Assembly (NCBI GenBank): GCA_014843695.1
Contig: CM026390.1
Location: 14,081,318-14,145,317, forward strand
Direction: 5' to 3'
DNA: 64,000 nucleotides
DNA from: Archivesica marissinica
Taxonomy: Eukaryota > Mollusca > Bivalvia > Venerida > Vesicomyidae
Each line of letters starts with the position of its first letter. The stretch's first letter is position 1. Shown here one piece after another: positions 27,573-41,085 of this stretch. Made by a program: the position numbers and the translations under genes. Under the pieces are notes generated by a model, which made no database searches, had not been told where the DNA came from, and saw only the letters and a program-made list of their open reading frames with translations.

Positions 27573-30500
27573 AACTGTCATCTACAGCACACTTGGGGCT
27601 TAACTGTATGCACACCATTGTAGAAAGGTGGCTAAACTGTATACACACTATTGAAGTTAGGTGGCTAAACTCTCATCAACAGCACAATTAAGGCTTACCT
27701 ATCTGCACACCATTGAAGTCAGGTGACTAAATTGTCATCTAAAGCACACTTGAGGCTTAATTATCTGCACACCAATGAAGTCACCTGGCTAAATTGTCAT
27801 ACAATGCACACTTGATGATTAACTGTCTGCACACCATTGAAGTCAGGTGGCTAATTTGTCATCTAAAGCACACTTGGGACTTATTTATCTGCAAACCATT
27901 GAAGTCAGGTGGCTAAACTGTCATACAATGCACACTTGATGCTTAACTCTCTGCACACCATTGAAGTCAGGTGACTAAATTGTCATCTAAAGCACACTAG
28001 AGTCTTAACTATCTGCACACCATTTAAGTCAGGTGATTAAATTGTCATCTAAAGCACACTAGAGTCTTAACTATCTGCACACCATTGAAGTCAGGTGGCT
28101 AATTTGTCATCTAAAGCACACTTGGGACTTACTTATCTGCACACCATTGAATTCACGTGGCTATACTGTCATACAATGCACACTTGATGCTTAAATGTAT
28201 GCACACCATTTAAGTCAGGTGACTAAATTGTCATCTAATGCACACTTGGGACATATTTATCTGCAAACTATTGAAGTCAGGTGTCTAAACTGTCATTCAA
28301 TACACACTTGATGCTTAACTGTCCGCACACCATTGAAGACAAGTGACTAAATTGTCATCTAAAGCACACTTGAGGCTTAACTATCTGCACACCATTGATG
28401 TCAGGTGGCTCAATTGTTATCTAACGTACACTTGGGACTTATTTATATGCACACCATTGAAGTCAGGTTGCTAAACTGTCATACAATGCACACTTGGGAC
28501 TTATTTGTCTGCACACCATTGGTCAGGTTGCTAAACTGTCATCTACAGCACACTTGGGGCTTAACTGTCTGCACACCATTGTAGATAGGTGGCTAAACTG
28601 TATGCACACCATTGAAATTAGGTTGCTAAACTGTCATCAACAGCACAATTGAGGCTTACCTATCTGCACACCATTGAAGTCAGGTGACTAAATTGTCATC
28701 TAATGCACACCTGAGGCGTATCTGTCTGTACACCATTGAAGTCAGGTGGCTAAACTGTCATCTAAAGCACACTTAGGGCTTAACTGTCTGAACACCATTG
28801 AAGATAAGTGGTTAATCTGTCATCTAAGCCACAGTTGGGGCTTAACTGTCTGCACACCATTGAAGTTAGGTGGCAAATGGTCATCAAAAGCACAAATGAG
28901 GCTTAACTATCTGCACACCATTGAAGTCAGGTGACTAAATTGTCATCTAAAGCAAACTTGAGGCGTAACTTTCTGTACACCATTGAAGTCAGGTGGCTAA
29001 ATTGACATACAATGCACACTTGATGCTTATCTGTCTGCACACCATTTAAGTCAGGTGACTAAATTGTCATCTAAAGCACACTTGAGGCTTAACTATCTGC
29101 ACACCAATGAAATCACGTGGCTAAACTGTCATACAATGCACACTTGATTCTTAACTCTCTGCACACCATTGAAGTCAGGTGAATAAATTGTCATACAATG
29201 CACACTTGATGCTTAACTTTATTCACACCATTTAAGTCAGGTGACTAATTTGTCATCTAAAGCACACTTGAGGCTTAACTATCTGCACACCATTGAAGTC
29301 AGGAGGCTAAATTGTCATCTAAAGCACACTTGGGACTTATTTATCTGCATACCATTGAAGTCAGGTGGGTAAACTTTCGTAAAATGCACACTTGATGCTT
29401 AAATTTCTGCACACCATTTAAGTCTGGTGATTAAATTGACATCTAAAGCACACTTGAGGCTTAACTATCTGCACACCATTGAAGTCAGGTGGCTTAACTG
29501 TCATACAATGCACAATTGATGCTTAACTGTCTGCACACCATTGAAATCAGGTGACAAAATTGTCATATAAAGCACACTTGAGGCTTAACTATCTGCACCC
29601 CATTGAAGTCAGGTGGCTAAACTGTTATCTAAAGCACACTTGGGACTTATTTATCTGCACACCATTGAAGTCAGGTGGCTTAACTGTCATACAATGCACA
29701 TTCGATGCTTAACTGTCTGCACACCATTGAAGTCAGGTGACTAAAATGTCATCTAAAGTACACTTGAGGCTTAACAGTATGCACACCATTTAAGTCAGGT
29801 GACTGAATTGTCATCTAAAGCACACTTGAGGCTTAACTATCTGCACACCATTTAAGTCAGGTGGCTAAATTGTCATCTGAGACACACTTGGGACTTATTT
29901 ATCTGCACACCATTGAAGTCAGGTGGCTAAACTGTCATACAATGCACACTTGATACTTAAATGTCTGCACACCATTGAAGTCAGGTGACTAAAGTGTCAT
30001 CTAAAGCACACATGGGACTAATTTATCTGCACACCATTGATGTCAGGTGGCTAAACTGTCATACAATGCACACTTGATGCTTAACTGTCTGCACACCATT
30101 TAAGTCAGGTGACTGAATTGTCATCTAAAGCACACTTGGGGCTTAACTATCTGCACACCATTGAAGTCAGGTGGCTAAATTGTCATCTAAGGCACACTTG
30201 GGGCTTAACTCTCTGCACACGATTGAAGTCAGGTGACCAAATTGTCATACAATGCACACTTGATGTTTAACTATATGCACATCATTGAAGTCAGGTGACT
30301 AAATTGTCATCTAAAGCACGCTTGAGGCTTAACTATCTGCACACCATTGAAGTCAGGTGGCTAAACTGTCACAAACGGCACACTTGATGCTTAACTCTCT
30401 GCACACCATTTAAGTCAGGCCACTAAATTGTCATATAAAGCACACTTGAGGCGTAAATATCTGCACACCATTGAAGTCAGGTGGCTAAACTTTCACAAAA

Positions 30501-30611
30501 GGCACACTTGATGCTTAACTCTCTGCAAACCTTTTAAGTCAGGCCACTAAAATGTCATCTAAAGCACACTTGAGGCTTAACTATTTGCACACCATTGAAG
30601 TCAGGTGGTTA
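27573..30611. repeat. 3039-bp satellite block, tandem copy 1
   Basis: The sequence from 27573 recurs 3039 bp later with only scattered differences. Markers are the tctacagcac unit at 27580 and 30619, two 33-bp half-deleted units, and a shared 62-codon pseudo-ORF at 28746 and 31785. The length fits about 50 units: 48 of full length, two of 33 bp, and a few single-base losses. Inside the block, the start (tctacagcac plus a 33-bp unit) recurs 961 bp later, at about 28543, so duplication is nested. Differences between copies include tcattcaatac at 28294 against tcatacaatgc in copy 2. Confidence 0.92.
27623..27655. repeat. 33-bp half-deleted satellite unit (four copies)
   Basis: This unit jumps from the first taaactgt directly to atacacactattgaa. 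Exactly 29 bp are missing, which is the spacing between the two similar half-units of the 62-bp monomer. A sister unit lies at 28584-28616, and both recur 3039 bp later, at 30662-30694 and 31623-31655. The deletion is most simply explained by recombination between the half-units, followed by copying of the product. Confidence 0.85.
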
Positions 30612-33523
30612 AACTGTCATCTACAGCACACTTGGGGCTTAACTGTATGCACACCATTGTAGAAAGGTGGCTAAACTGTATACACACTATTGAAGTTAGG
30701 TGGCTAAACTCTCATCAACAGCACAATTAAGGCTTACCTATCTGCACACCATTGAAGTCAGGTGACTAAATTGTCATCTAAAGCACACTTGAGGCTTAAT
30801 TATCTGCACACCAATGAAGTCACCTGGCTAAATTGTCATACAATGCACACTTGATGATTAACTGTCTGCACACCATTGAAGTCAGGTGGCTAATTTGTCA
30901 TCTAAAGCACACTTGGGACTTATTTATCTGCAAACCATTGAAGTCAGGTGGCTAAACTGTCATACAATGCACACTTGATGCTTAACTCTCTGCACACCAT
31001 TGAAGTCAGGTGACTAAATTGTCATCTAAAGCACACTAGAGTCTTAACTATCTGCACACCATTTAAGTCAGGTGATTAAATTGTCATCTAAAGCACACTA
31101 GAGTCTTAACTATCTGCACACCATTGAAGTCAGGTGGCTAATTTGTCATCTAAAGCACACTTGGGACTTACTTATCTGCACACCATTGAATTCACGTGGC
31201 TATACTGTCATACAATGCACACTTGATGCTTAAATGTATGCACACCATTTAAGTCAGGTGACTAAATTGTCATCTAATGCACACTTGGGACATATTTATC
31301 TGCAAACTATTGAAGTCAGGTGTCTAAACTGTCATACAATGCACACTTGATGCTTAACTGTCCGCACACCATTGAAGACAAGTGACTAAATTGTCATCTA
31401 AAGCACACTTGAGGCTTAACTATCTGCACACCATTGATGTCAGGTGGCTCAATTGTTATCTAACGTACACTTGGGACTTATTTATATGCACACCATTGAA
31501 GTCAGGTTGCTAAACTGTCATACAATGCACACTTGGGACTTATTTGTCTGCACACCATTGGTCAGGTTGCTAAACTGTCATCTACAGCACACTTGGGGCT
31601 TAACTGTCTGCACACCATTGTAGATAGGTGGCTAAACTGTATGCACACCATTGAAATTAGGTTGCTAAACTGTCATCAACAGCACAATTGAGGCTTACCT
31701 ATCTGCACACCATTGAAGTCAGGTGACTAAATTGTCATCTAATGCACACCTGAGGCGTATCTGTCTGTACACCATTGAAGTCAGGTGGCTAAACTGTCAT
31801 CTAAAGCACACTTAGGGCTTAACTGTCTGAACACCATTGAAGATAAGTGGTTAATCTGTCATCTAAGCCACAGTTGGGGCTTAACTGTCTGCACACCATT
31901 GAAGTTAGGTGGCAAATGGTCATCAAAAGCACAAATGAGGCTTAACTATCTGCACACCATTGAAGTCAGGTGACTAAATTGTCATCTAAAGCAAACTTGA
32001 GGCGTAACTTTCTGTACACCATTGAAGTCAGGTGGCTAAATTGACATACAATGCACACTTGATGCTTATCTGTCTGCACACCATTTAAGTCAGGTGACTA
32101 AATTGTCATCTAAAGCACACTTGAGGCTTAACTATCTGCACACCAATGAAATCACGTGGCTAAACTGTCATACAATGCACACTTGATTCTTAACTCTCTG
32201 CACACCATTGAAGTCAGGTGAATAAATTGTCATACAATGCACACTTGATGCTTAACTTTATTCACACCATTTAAGTCAGGTGACTAATTTGTCATCTAAA
32301 GCACACTTGAGGCTTAACTATCTGCACACCATTGAAGTCAGGAGGCTAAATTGTCATCTAAAGCACACTTGGGACTTATTTATCTGCATACCATTGAAGT
32401 CAGGTGGGTAAACTTTCGTAAAATGCACACTTGATGCTTAAATTTCTGCACACCATTTAAGTCTGGTGATTAAATTGACATCTAAAGCACACTTGAGGCT
32501 TAACTATCTGCACACCATTGAAGTCAGGTGGCTTAACTGTCATACAATGCACAATTGATGCTTAACTGTCTGCACACCATTGAAATCAGGTGACAAAATT
32601 GTCATATAAAGCACACTTGAGGCTTAACTATCTGCACCCCATTGAAGTCAGGTGGCTAAACTGTTATCTAAAGCACACTTGGGACTTATTTATCTGCACA
32701 CCATTGAAGTCAGGTGGCTTAACTGTCATACAATGCACATTTGATGCTTAACTGTCTGCACACCATTGAAGTCAGGTGACTAAAATGTCATCACACCATT
32801 GACTGTCATCTAAAGCACACTTGAGGCTTAACTATCTGCACACCATTTAAGTCAGGTGGCTAAATTGTCATCTGAGACACACTTGGGACTTATTATCTGC
32901 ACACCATTGAAGTCAGGTGGCTAAACTGTCATACAATGCACACTTGATACTTAAATGTCTGCACACCATTGAAGTCAGGTGACTAAAGTGTCATCTAAAG
33001 CACACATGGGATTAATTTATCTGCACACCATTGATGTCAGGTGGCTAAACTGTCATACAATGCACACTTGATGCTTAACTGTCTGCACACCATTTAAGTC
33101 AGGTGACTGAATTGTCATCTAAAGCACACTTGGGGCTTAACTATCTGCACACCATTGAAGTCAGGTGGCTAAATTGTCATCTAAGGCACACTTGGGGCTT
33201 AACTCTCTGCACACGATTGAAGTCAGGTGACCAAATTGTCATACAATGCACACTTGATGTTTAACTATATGCACATCATTGAAGTCAGGTGACTAAATTG
33301 TCATCTAAAGCACACTTGAGGCTTAACTATCTGCACACCATTGAAGTCAGGTGGCTAAACTGTCACAAACGGCACACTTGATGCTTAACTCTCTGCACAC
33401 CATTTAAGTCAGGCCACTAAATTGTCATATAAAGCACACTTGAGGCGTAAATATCTGCACACCATTGAAGTCAGGTGGCTAAACTTTCACAAAAGGCACA
33501 CTTGATGCTTAACTCTCTGCACA
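30612..33523. repeat. 3039-bp satellite block, tandem copy 2 (45 bp shorter)
   Basis: It tracks copy 1 at an offset of 3039 bp up to about 32790. There it reads tgtcatcacaccattgactg where copy 1 has most of a further unit. After this the offset is 2994-2995 bp, so 44 bp are lost at this point and one more base at about 32893 (ttattatc against tatttatc). Similarity ends near 33523, where copy 1 has gcaaaccttttaag and copy 2 gcacaccatttaag followed by different units. High identity across about 2.9 kb implies a recent duplication, or an assembly duplication. Confidence 0.9.
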
Positions 33524-36500
33524 CCATTTAAGTCTGGTGACTAAATTGTCATCTAAAGCACACTTGAGGCTTAACTATCTGCACACCATTGAAGTCAGGT
33601 GGCTAAATTGTCATCTAAAGCACATTTGGGACTTATTTATCTGCACACCATTGAAGTCAGGTGGCTAAAATGTCATACAATGCACACTTGATGCTTAACT
33701 GTCTACACACCATTTAAATCTGGTGACTAAATTGTCATCTAAAGCACAATTGAGGATTAGCAATCTGTAAACCAATTAAGTCAGGTGACTAAATTGTCAT
33801 CTAAAGCACACTTGAGGCTTAACTCTCTGCACACCATTGAAGTCAGGTGGCTAAGCTGTCATACAATGCAGACTTGAGGCTTAAATGTATGTACACCATT
33901 GAAGGTATGTGGCTAAACTGTCATCTAAAGCACACTTGGGGCTTAACTGTCTGCACACCATTGAAGTTAGTTGGCTAAATTGTCATCTAAAGCACACTTG
34001 AGGCTTAACTACCTGCACACTATTGAAGTCAGGTGGCAAAATTGTCATCTAAAGCACACTTGAGGCTTAACTATCTGCACAACATTGAAGTCAGGTGGCT
34101 AAATTGTAATCTAAGGCACACTTGAGGCTTATTTATCTGCATACCATTGAAGTCATGTGGCTAAACCGTCATACAATGCACACTTGATGCTTAGCTCTCT
34201 GCACACCATTGAAGTCTAAAGCACACTTAGGACTTAATTTTCTGCACACCATTGTAGACATGTGGCTAAATTGTCATCTAAAGCACGCTTGGGACTTATT
34301 TATCTGCACACCATTGAAAACAGGTGGCTAATCTGTCATACAATGCACACTTGATGCTTAACTGTATGCACACCATTGAAGTTAGGTGACTAAATTGTCA
34401 TCTAAAGCACACTTGAGGCTTAACTATCTGCACACCATTTAAGTCAGGTGACTATATTGTCATCTAAAGCACACTTGAGGCTTAACTATCTGCAAACCAT
34501 TGAATTCAGATGGCTAAATTGTCATCTAAAGTCACACTTGGGACATATTTATCCGCATACCATTGAGGTCAGGTGGCTAAACTGTCATACAATGCACACT
34601 TGATGCTTAACTCTCTGCACACCATTGAAGTCAGGTGGCTAAATTGTCATCTAAAGCACACTTGTGACTTATTTATCTGCACACCATTGAATTCAGGTGG
34701 CTAAACTGTCATACAATGCACACTTGATGCTTAACTGTCTGCACACCATTTATGTCAAGTGACGAAATTGTCATCTAAAGCACACTTGAGGCTTAACTAT
34801 CTGCACACCATTGAAGTCAGGTGGCTAAACTGTCATCTAAAGCACACTCGGGGCTTAAATGTCTGCACACCATTGAAGTTATGTGGCTAAACTGTCATCT
34901 AAAGCACACTTGGGGCTTAACTGTCTACAAACCATTGAAGTTAGATGGCTAAATTGTCATCTAAAGCACACTTGAGGCTTAACTATCTGCACACTATTGA
35001 AGTCAGGTGGCAAAATTGTCATCTAAAGCACACTTGAGGCTTAACTATCTGCACAACATTGAAGTCAGGTGGCTAAATTGTCATCTAAAGCACACTTGGG
35101 ACTGATTTATCTGCATACCATTAAAGTCAGGTGGCTAAACCGTCATACAATGCACACTTGATGCTTAGCTCTCTGCACACCATTGAAGTCAGGTGACTAA
35201 ATTGTCATCCAAAGCACACTTAGTGCTTAATTTTCTGCACACCATTGAAGACATGTGGCTAAATTGTCATCTAAAGCACGCATGGGACTTATTTATCTGC
35301 ACACCATTGAAGTCAGGTGGCTAATCTGTCATACAATGCACACTTGATGCTTAACTCTCTGCACACCATTGAAGTTAGGTGGCTAAATTGTCATCTAAAG
35401 CACACTCGGGGCTTAAATGTCTGCACATCATTGAAGTTAGGTGGCTAAATTGTCATCTAAAGCACACTTGAGGCTTAACTATCTGCATACCATTGAAGTC
35501 AGGTGGCTAAACTGTCGTACAATGCACACTTGATGCTTTACTCTCTGCACACCATTGAAGTCAGGTGACTAAACTGTCATCTAAAGCACACTTGGGGCTT
35601 AACTGTCTGCACACCATTGAAGTTAGGTGGCTATATTGTCATCTAAAGCACACTTGAGGCTTAACTATCTGCATACCATTGAAGTCAGGTGACTAAATTG
35701 TCATCTAAAGTACACTATAAGCTTAACTTTCTGCACACCATTGAAGTCAGGTGGCTATATTGTCATCTAAAGCACACTTGAGCCTTAACTATCTGCATAC
35801 CATTGAAGTCAGGTGACTAAATTGTCATCTAAAGTACACTTGAGGCTAAGCTCTCTGCACACCAATGAAGTCACGTGGCTAAACTATTATACAATGCACA
35901 CTTGATGCTTAACTTTCTGCACACCAATTAAGTCAGGTGACTAAATTGTCATCTAAAGCACACTTGAGGCTTAACTATCTGCACATAATTGAAGTCAGGT
36001 GGCTAAATTGTCATCTAATGCAAACTTGGGACATATTTATCTGTACACCATTGAAGTCAGTTGGCTAAACTGTCATACAATGCACACTTGATGCTTAAAT
36101 GTCTGCACACCATTGAAGTTAGGTGACTAAATTGTCATCTAAAGCACACTTGGAGCTTAACTGTCTGCACACCATTGAAGTTATGTGGCTAAATTGTCAT
36201 CTAAAGCACACTTGGGACTTATTTATCTGCACACCATTGAAGTCAGGTAGCTAAACTGTCATACAATGCACACTTGATGCTTAACTGTCTGCACACCATT
36301 TAAGTCAGCTGACTAAATTGTCATGTAATGCACACTTGAGGCTTAAATATATGCACACCATTGAAGTCAGGTGGCTAAATTGTCATCTAAAGCACACTTG
36401 GGACTTATTTATCTGCACACCATTGAAGTCAGGTGGCTAAACTGTCAAACAATTCACTCTTGAGGCTTATCTCTCTGCACACCATTTAAGTCAGGTGGCT

Positions 36501-39500
36501 AAACTGTCATCTAAGGCACACTTGGGGCTTAACTCTCTGCACACCATAGAAGTTAGATGGCTAAACTGTCATCAAAAGCACAATTGAGGCTTAACTATCT
36601 GCAAACCATTGAAGTCAGGTGACTAAAGTGTCATCTAATGCACACTTGAGACGTAACTGTCTGTACACCATTGAAATCAGGTGGCTAAACTGTCATACAA
36701 TGCACACTTGATGCTTAACTCTCTGCATACCATTTAAGTCAGGTGACTAAATTGTCATCTAAAGCACACTTGAGGCTTAACTATCTGCACACCAATGAAG
36801 TCACGTGGCTAAACTGTCATACAATGCACACTTGATGCTTAACTCTCTGCACACCATTGAAGTCAGGTGACTAAATTGTCATCTAAAGAAAACTTGAAGC
36901 TTAACCATCTGCACACCATTGAAGTCAGGTGGGTAAACTGTCATACAATGCACACTTTATGCTTAACTTTCTGCACACCATTTAAATATGGTGACTAAAT
37001 TGTCATCTAAAGCACACTTGAGGCATAACTATCTGCACACCATTGAAGTCAGGTGGCTAAACTGTCATACAATGCACACTTGATGCTTATCTGTCTGCAC
37101 ACCATTGAAGTCAGGTGATTAAATTGTCATACAATGCACACTTGATGTTTAACTCTCTGCACACCATTGAAGTCAGGTGGCTAAATTGTCACCTAAAGCA
37201 CACTTGGGACTTATTTATCTGCACAACATTGAAGTCAGGTGGCTAAACTGTCATACAATGCACACTTGATGCTTAAATGTCTACACACAATTTAAGTCAG
37301 GTGTCTAAATTGTCATCTAAAGCACACTTTCGGCTTAACTATCTGCACACCATTGAAGTCAGGTGGCTAAATTGTCATCTAAAGCACACTTGGGACTTAT
37401 TTATCTGCACACCATTGAAGTCAGGTGGCTAAACTATCATACAATGCACACTTGATGCTTAACTCTCTGCACACCATTGAAGTCAGGTGACTAAATTGCC
37501 ATACAATGCACACTTGATGCTTAAATTTCTGCACACCATTGAAGTCAGGTGACTAAATTGTCATCTAAAGCACACTTGATGCTTAACTATCTGCTCACCA
37601 TTGAAGTCAGGTAGAAAAATTGTCATCTAAAGCACACTTGGGACTTATTTATCTGCACACCATTGAAGTCAGGTGATTAAATTGTCATACAATGCACACT
37701 TGATGCTTAACTATCTGCACACCATTGAAGTCAGGTGGCTAAACTGTCATACAATGCACACTTGATGCTTATCTGTCTGCACACCATTGAAGTCAGGTGA
37801 TTAAATTGTCATACAATGCACACTTGATGTTTAACTCTCTGCACACCATTGAAGTCAGTTGGCTAAATTGTCACCTAAAGCACACTTGGGACCTATTTAT
37901 CTGCAAAACATTGAAGTCAGGTGGCTAAACTGTCATACAATGCACACTTGATGCTTAACTCTCTGCACACAATTTATGTCAAGTGTCTAAATTGTCATCT
38001 AAAGCACACTTGCGGCTTAACTATCTGCACACCATTGAAGTCAGGTGGCTAAATTGTCATCTAAAGCACACTTGGGACTTATTTATCTGCACACCATTGA
38101 AGTCAGGTGGCTAAACTGTCATACAATGCACACTTGATGCTTAACTGTCTGCACACCATTTAAGTCTGGTGACTAAATTGTCATCTAAAGCACACTTGAG
38201 GCGTACCTATATGTAAACCAATTAAGTCAGGTGACTAAATTGTCATCTAAAGCACAATTGAGACGTAACTCTCTGTACACCATTGAAGTCAGGTGGCTAA
38301 ACTGTCATACATTGCACACTTAATGCTTAACTCTCTGCATACCATTTAGGTCAGCTGACTAAATTGTCATCTAAAGCACACTTGAGGCTTAACTATCTGC
38401 ACACCAATGAAGTCACGTGGCTAAACTGTCATACAATGCACACTTGATGCTTAACTTTCTGCACACCATTTAAATATGGTGACTAAATTGTCATCTAAAG
38501 CACACTTGAGGCATAACTATCTGCACACCATTGAAGTCAGGTGGCTAAACTGTCATACAATGCACACTTGATGCTTATCTGTCTGCACACCATTGAAGTC
38601 AGGTGACTAAATTGTCATACAATGCACACTTCATGCTTAACTCTCTGCACACCATTGAAGTCAGGTGGCTAAATTGTCACCTAAAGCACACTTGGGACTT
38701 ATTTATCTGCACACCATTGAAGTCAGGTGGCTATACTATCATGCAATGCACACTTGATGCTTAACTGTCTGCACACCATTGAAGTCAGGTGACTTAATTG
38801 CCATACAATGCACACTTGATGCTTAAATTTCTGCACACCATTGAAGTCAGGTGACTAAATTGTCATCTAAAGCACACTTGATGCTTAACTATCTGCTCAC
38901 CATTGAAGTCAGGTAGAACAATTGTCATCTAAAGCACACTTGGGACTTATTTATCTGCACACCATTGAAGTCAGGTGATTAAATTGTCATACAATGCACA
39001 CTTGATGCTTAACTGTCTGCACACCATTTAAGTCAGGTGACTAAATTGTCATCTAAAGCACACTTGAGGCTTACCTATCTGCACAACATTGAAGTCAGGT
39101 GGCTAAACTGTCATACAATGCACACTTGATGCTTATCTGTCTGCACACCATTGAAGTCAGGTGACTAAATTGTCATACAATGCACACTTGATGCTTAACT
39201 GTCTGCACACCATTGAAGTCAGGTGACTAAATTGTCATCTAAAGCACACTTGATGCTTAACTATCTGCTCACCATTGAAGTCAGGTAGAACAATTGTCAT
39301 CTAGAGCACACTTCGGACTTATTTATCTGCACACCATTGAAGTCAGGTGATTAAATTGTCATACAATGCACACTTGATGCTTAACTGTCTGCACACCATT
39401 TAAGTCAGGTGACTAAATTGTCATCTAAAGCACACTTGAGGCTTAACTATCTGCACAACATTGAAGTCAGGTGGCTAAACTGTCATACAATGCACACTTG

Positions 39501-40540
39501 ATGCTTATCTGTCTGCACACCATTGAAGTCAGGTGACTAAATTGTCATACAATGCACACTTGATGTTTAACTCTCTGCACACCATTGAAGTCACGTGGCT
39601 AAATTGTCACCTAAGGCACACTTGGGACTTATTTATCTGCACAACATTGAAGCCAGGTGGCTAAACTGTCATACAATGCACACTTGATGCTTAACTGTCT
39701 GCACACAATTTAAGTCAAGTGTCTAAATTGTCATCTAAAGCACACTTGCGGCTTAACTATCTGCACACCATTGAAGTCAGGTGGCTAAATTGTCATCTAA
39801 AGCACACTTCGGACTTATTTATCTGCACACCATTGAAGTCAGGTGGCTAAACTGTCATACAATGCACACTTGATGCTTAACTGTCTGCACACCATTTAAG
39901 TCTGGTGACTAAATTGTCATCTAAAGCACACTTGAGGCGTACCTATATGTAAACCAATTAAGTCAGGTGACTAAATTGTCATCTAAAGCACACTTGAGGC
40001 TTAACTATCTGCACACCATTGAAGTCAGGTGGCTAAACTATCATACAATGCACACTTGATGCTTAACTGTCTGCACACCATTGAAGTCAGGTGACTAAAT
40101 TGCCATACAATACACACTTGATGCTTAACTTTCTGCACACCATTGAAGTCAGGTGACTAAATTGTCATCTAAAGCACACTTGAGGCTTAATTATCTGCTC
40201 ACCAGTGAAGTCAGGTAGCAAAATTGTCATCTAAAGAACACTTGGGACTTATTTATCTGCACACCATTGAAGTCAGGTGACTAAATTGTCATACAATGCA
40301 CACTTGATGCTTAACTGTCTGCACACCATTTAAGTCAGGTGACTAAATTGTCATCTAAAGCACACTTGAGGCTTAACTCTCTGCACACCATTGAAGTCAG
40401 GTGGGTAAACTCTCATACAATGCACACTTGATGCTTATCTTTATGCACATCATTTAAATCTGGTGACTAAATTGTCATCTAAAGCACACTTGAGGCTTAA
40501 CTATCTGCACACCATTGAAATCAGGTGACTAAAATGTCAT
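33524..40540. repeat. 62-bp satellite array up to the LINE
   Basis: A/B/C satellite with further block copies. A segment at about 33900-34330 recurs about 974 bp later, at 34880-35310; copy 1 lost 19 bp at 34214, where gaagtc joins ctaaagc. In 37070-40000 a block containing a tcacctaaagc unit occurs four times, at 37191, 37873, 38679 and 39609. The intervals of 682, 806 and 930 bp are exactly 11, 13 and 15 units. The array stops within a unit, after aaaatgtcat at 40540, where the LINE begins. Confidence 0.95.
40527..40540. repeat. Left copy of probable LINE target-site duplication
   Basis: The last 14 satellite bases before the LINE read gactaaaatgtcat and correspond to unit positions 8-21. 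The satellite on the other side resumes with ggctaagttgtcat, the same unit positions. Eleven of 14 bases match and the last six (tgtcat) match perfectly. Overlap of the same phase on both sides is what a target-site duplication in a satellite would give. The mismatches mean either later change or a shorter true duplication. Confidence 0.6.
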
Positions 40541-40555
40541 AATGAATGAATGAAT
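40541..40555 (-). repeat. (CATT)n 3' tail of the LINE
   Basis: The plus strand reads aatgaatgaatgaatg, so the element ends in about four CATT repeats. Non-LTR elements often end in a short simple repeat instead of poly(A), made during target-primed reverse transcription. It directly abuts satellite at 40540 and fixes the 3' end of the element. Confidence 0.85.
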
Positions 40556-40754
40556 GGTGTTTTACGTCGCATCGACATCTAAGGTCATGTAGCGCGCATT
40601 AAAGTTATGTTTATTGTCGAGTGTATGAAATAAAATTCTATATAAGTATATGCATTACGTAAAAATTAATACTAAGAAGTTATAAAGACGTAAGATTAAT
40701 TACAGGTAATATATGAATGAATGATTACTACAAAGGCATGATTAACAATTGATA
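40556..40754 (-). other. LINE 3' UTR with small terminal hairpin
   Basis: This is the segment between the ORF2 stop codon (40755) and the tail. Near its end, 40566-40576 forms a GTCG-ATG-CGAC stem-loop on the element's sense strand, followed by gtaaaacaccattcatt. A conserved 3' hairpin is known in several LINE groups as the signal its own reverse transcriptase recognises, and SINEs can copy it. The gatgcgacgt(t/a)aaac plus cattcatt end resembles 3' ends I recall from mollusc repeats; that is memory, not a search. Confidence 0.6.
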
Positions 40755-41085
40755 TCACAGCTTATTATAAATTCCTATGGCCTTGATAAATGATATGATG
40801 GACTCTACTCTGATAGAGTCGAAGAGTTTTTTAATGTTATCCACATTGTAGTACTGCAACCGGATTGGTTGAAGGTCAACACAGTGTATTAAGATATGCT
40901 CCACCGTGTATAGAGTATTGCATGGGATACATTCTGGTGCATCATCTCGTGACAACAGCCATGAATGTGATATTCGAGAATGACCAATCCTGAGACGGGC
41001 AAGAATGACTTCTTCTCGACGAATAGGCCTGTAAATTGGGCACCATTCGCCAAGTGTTGGTTTGACCGAATGAAGTTTGTTAAAT
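40755..41085 (-). pseudogene. LINE ORF2 C-terminal part with CCHC motif (frame 3)
   Basis: This is the last part of ORF2, one base out of frame with the RNase H part. Read in its own frame, it is open from about 41085 to the stop at 40755. It contains a basic stretch (RPIRREEVILARLRIGHSR) typical of LINE C-termini, then CIPC-x7-H-x4-C, the C-terminal CCHC-type zinc motif common in I-type and related LINEs, which is thought to help nucleic-acid binding. The frame change near 41078-41090, within aaaattt, fits loss of one base. It ends in GIYNKL. The assignment to ORF2 is firm. Confidence 0.85.

Noticed and set aside
28746..31973. Two identical 62-codon ORFs at 28746-28934 and 31785-31973
   Set aside because: They are pure satellite kept open by a few variants, and identical only because they lie in the 3039-bp duplication. 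Unit length is not a multiple of 3, and taa stops are frequent.
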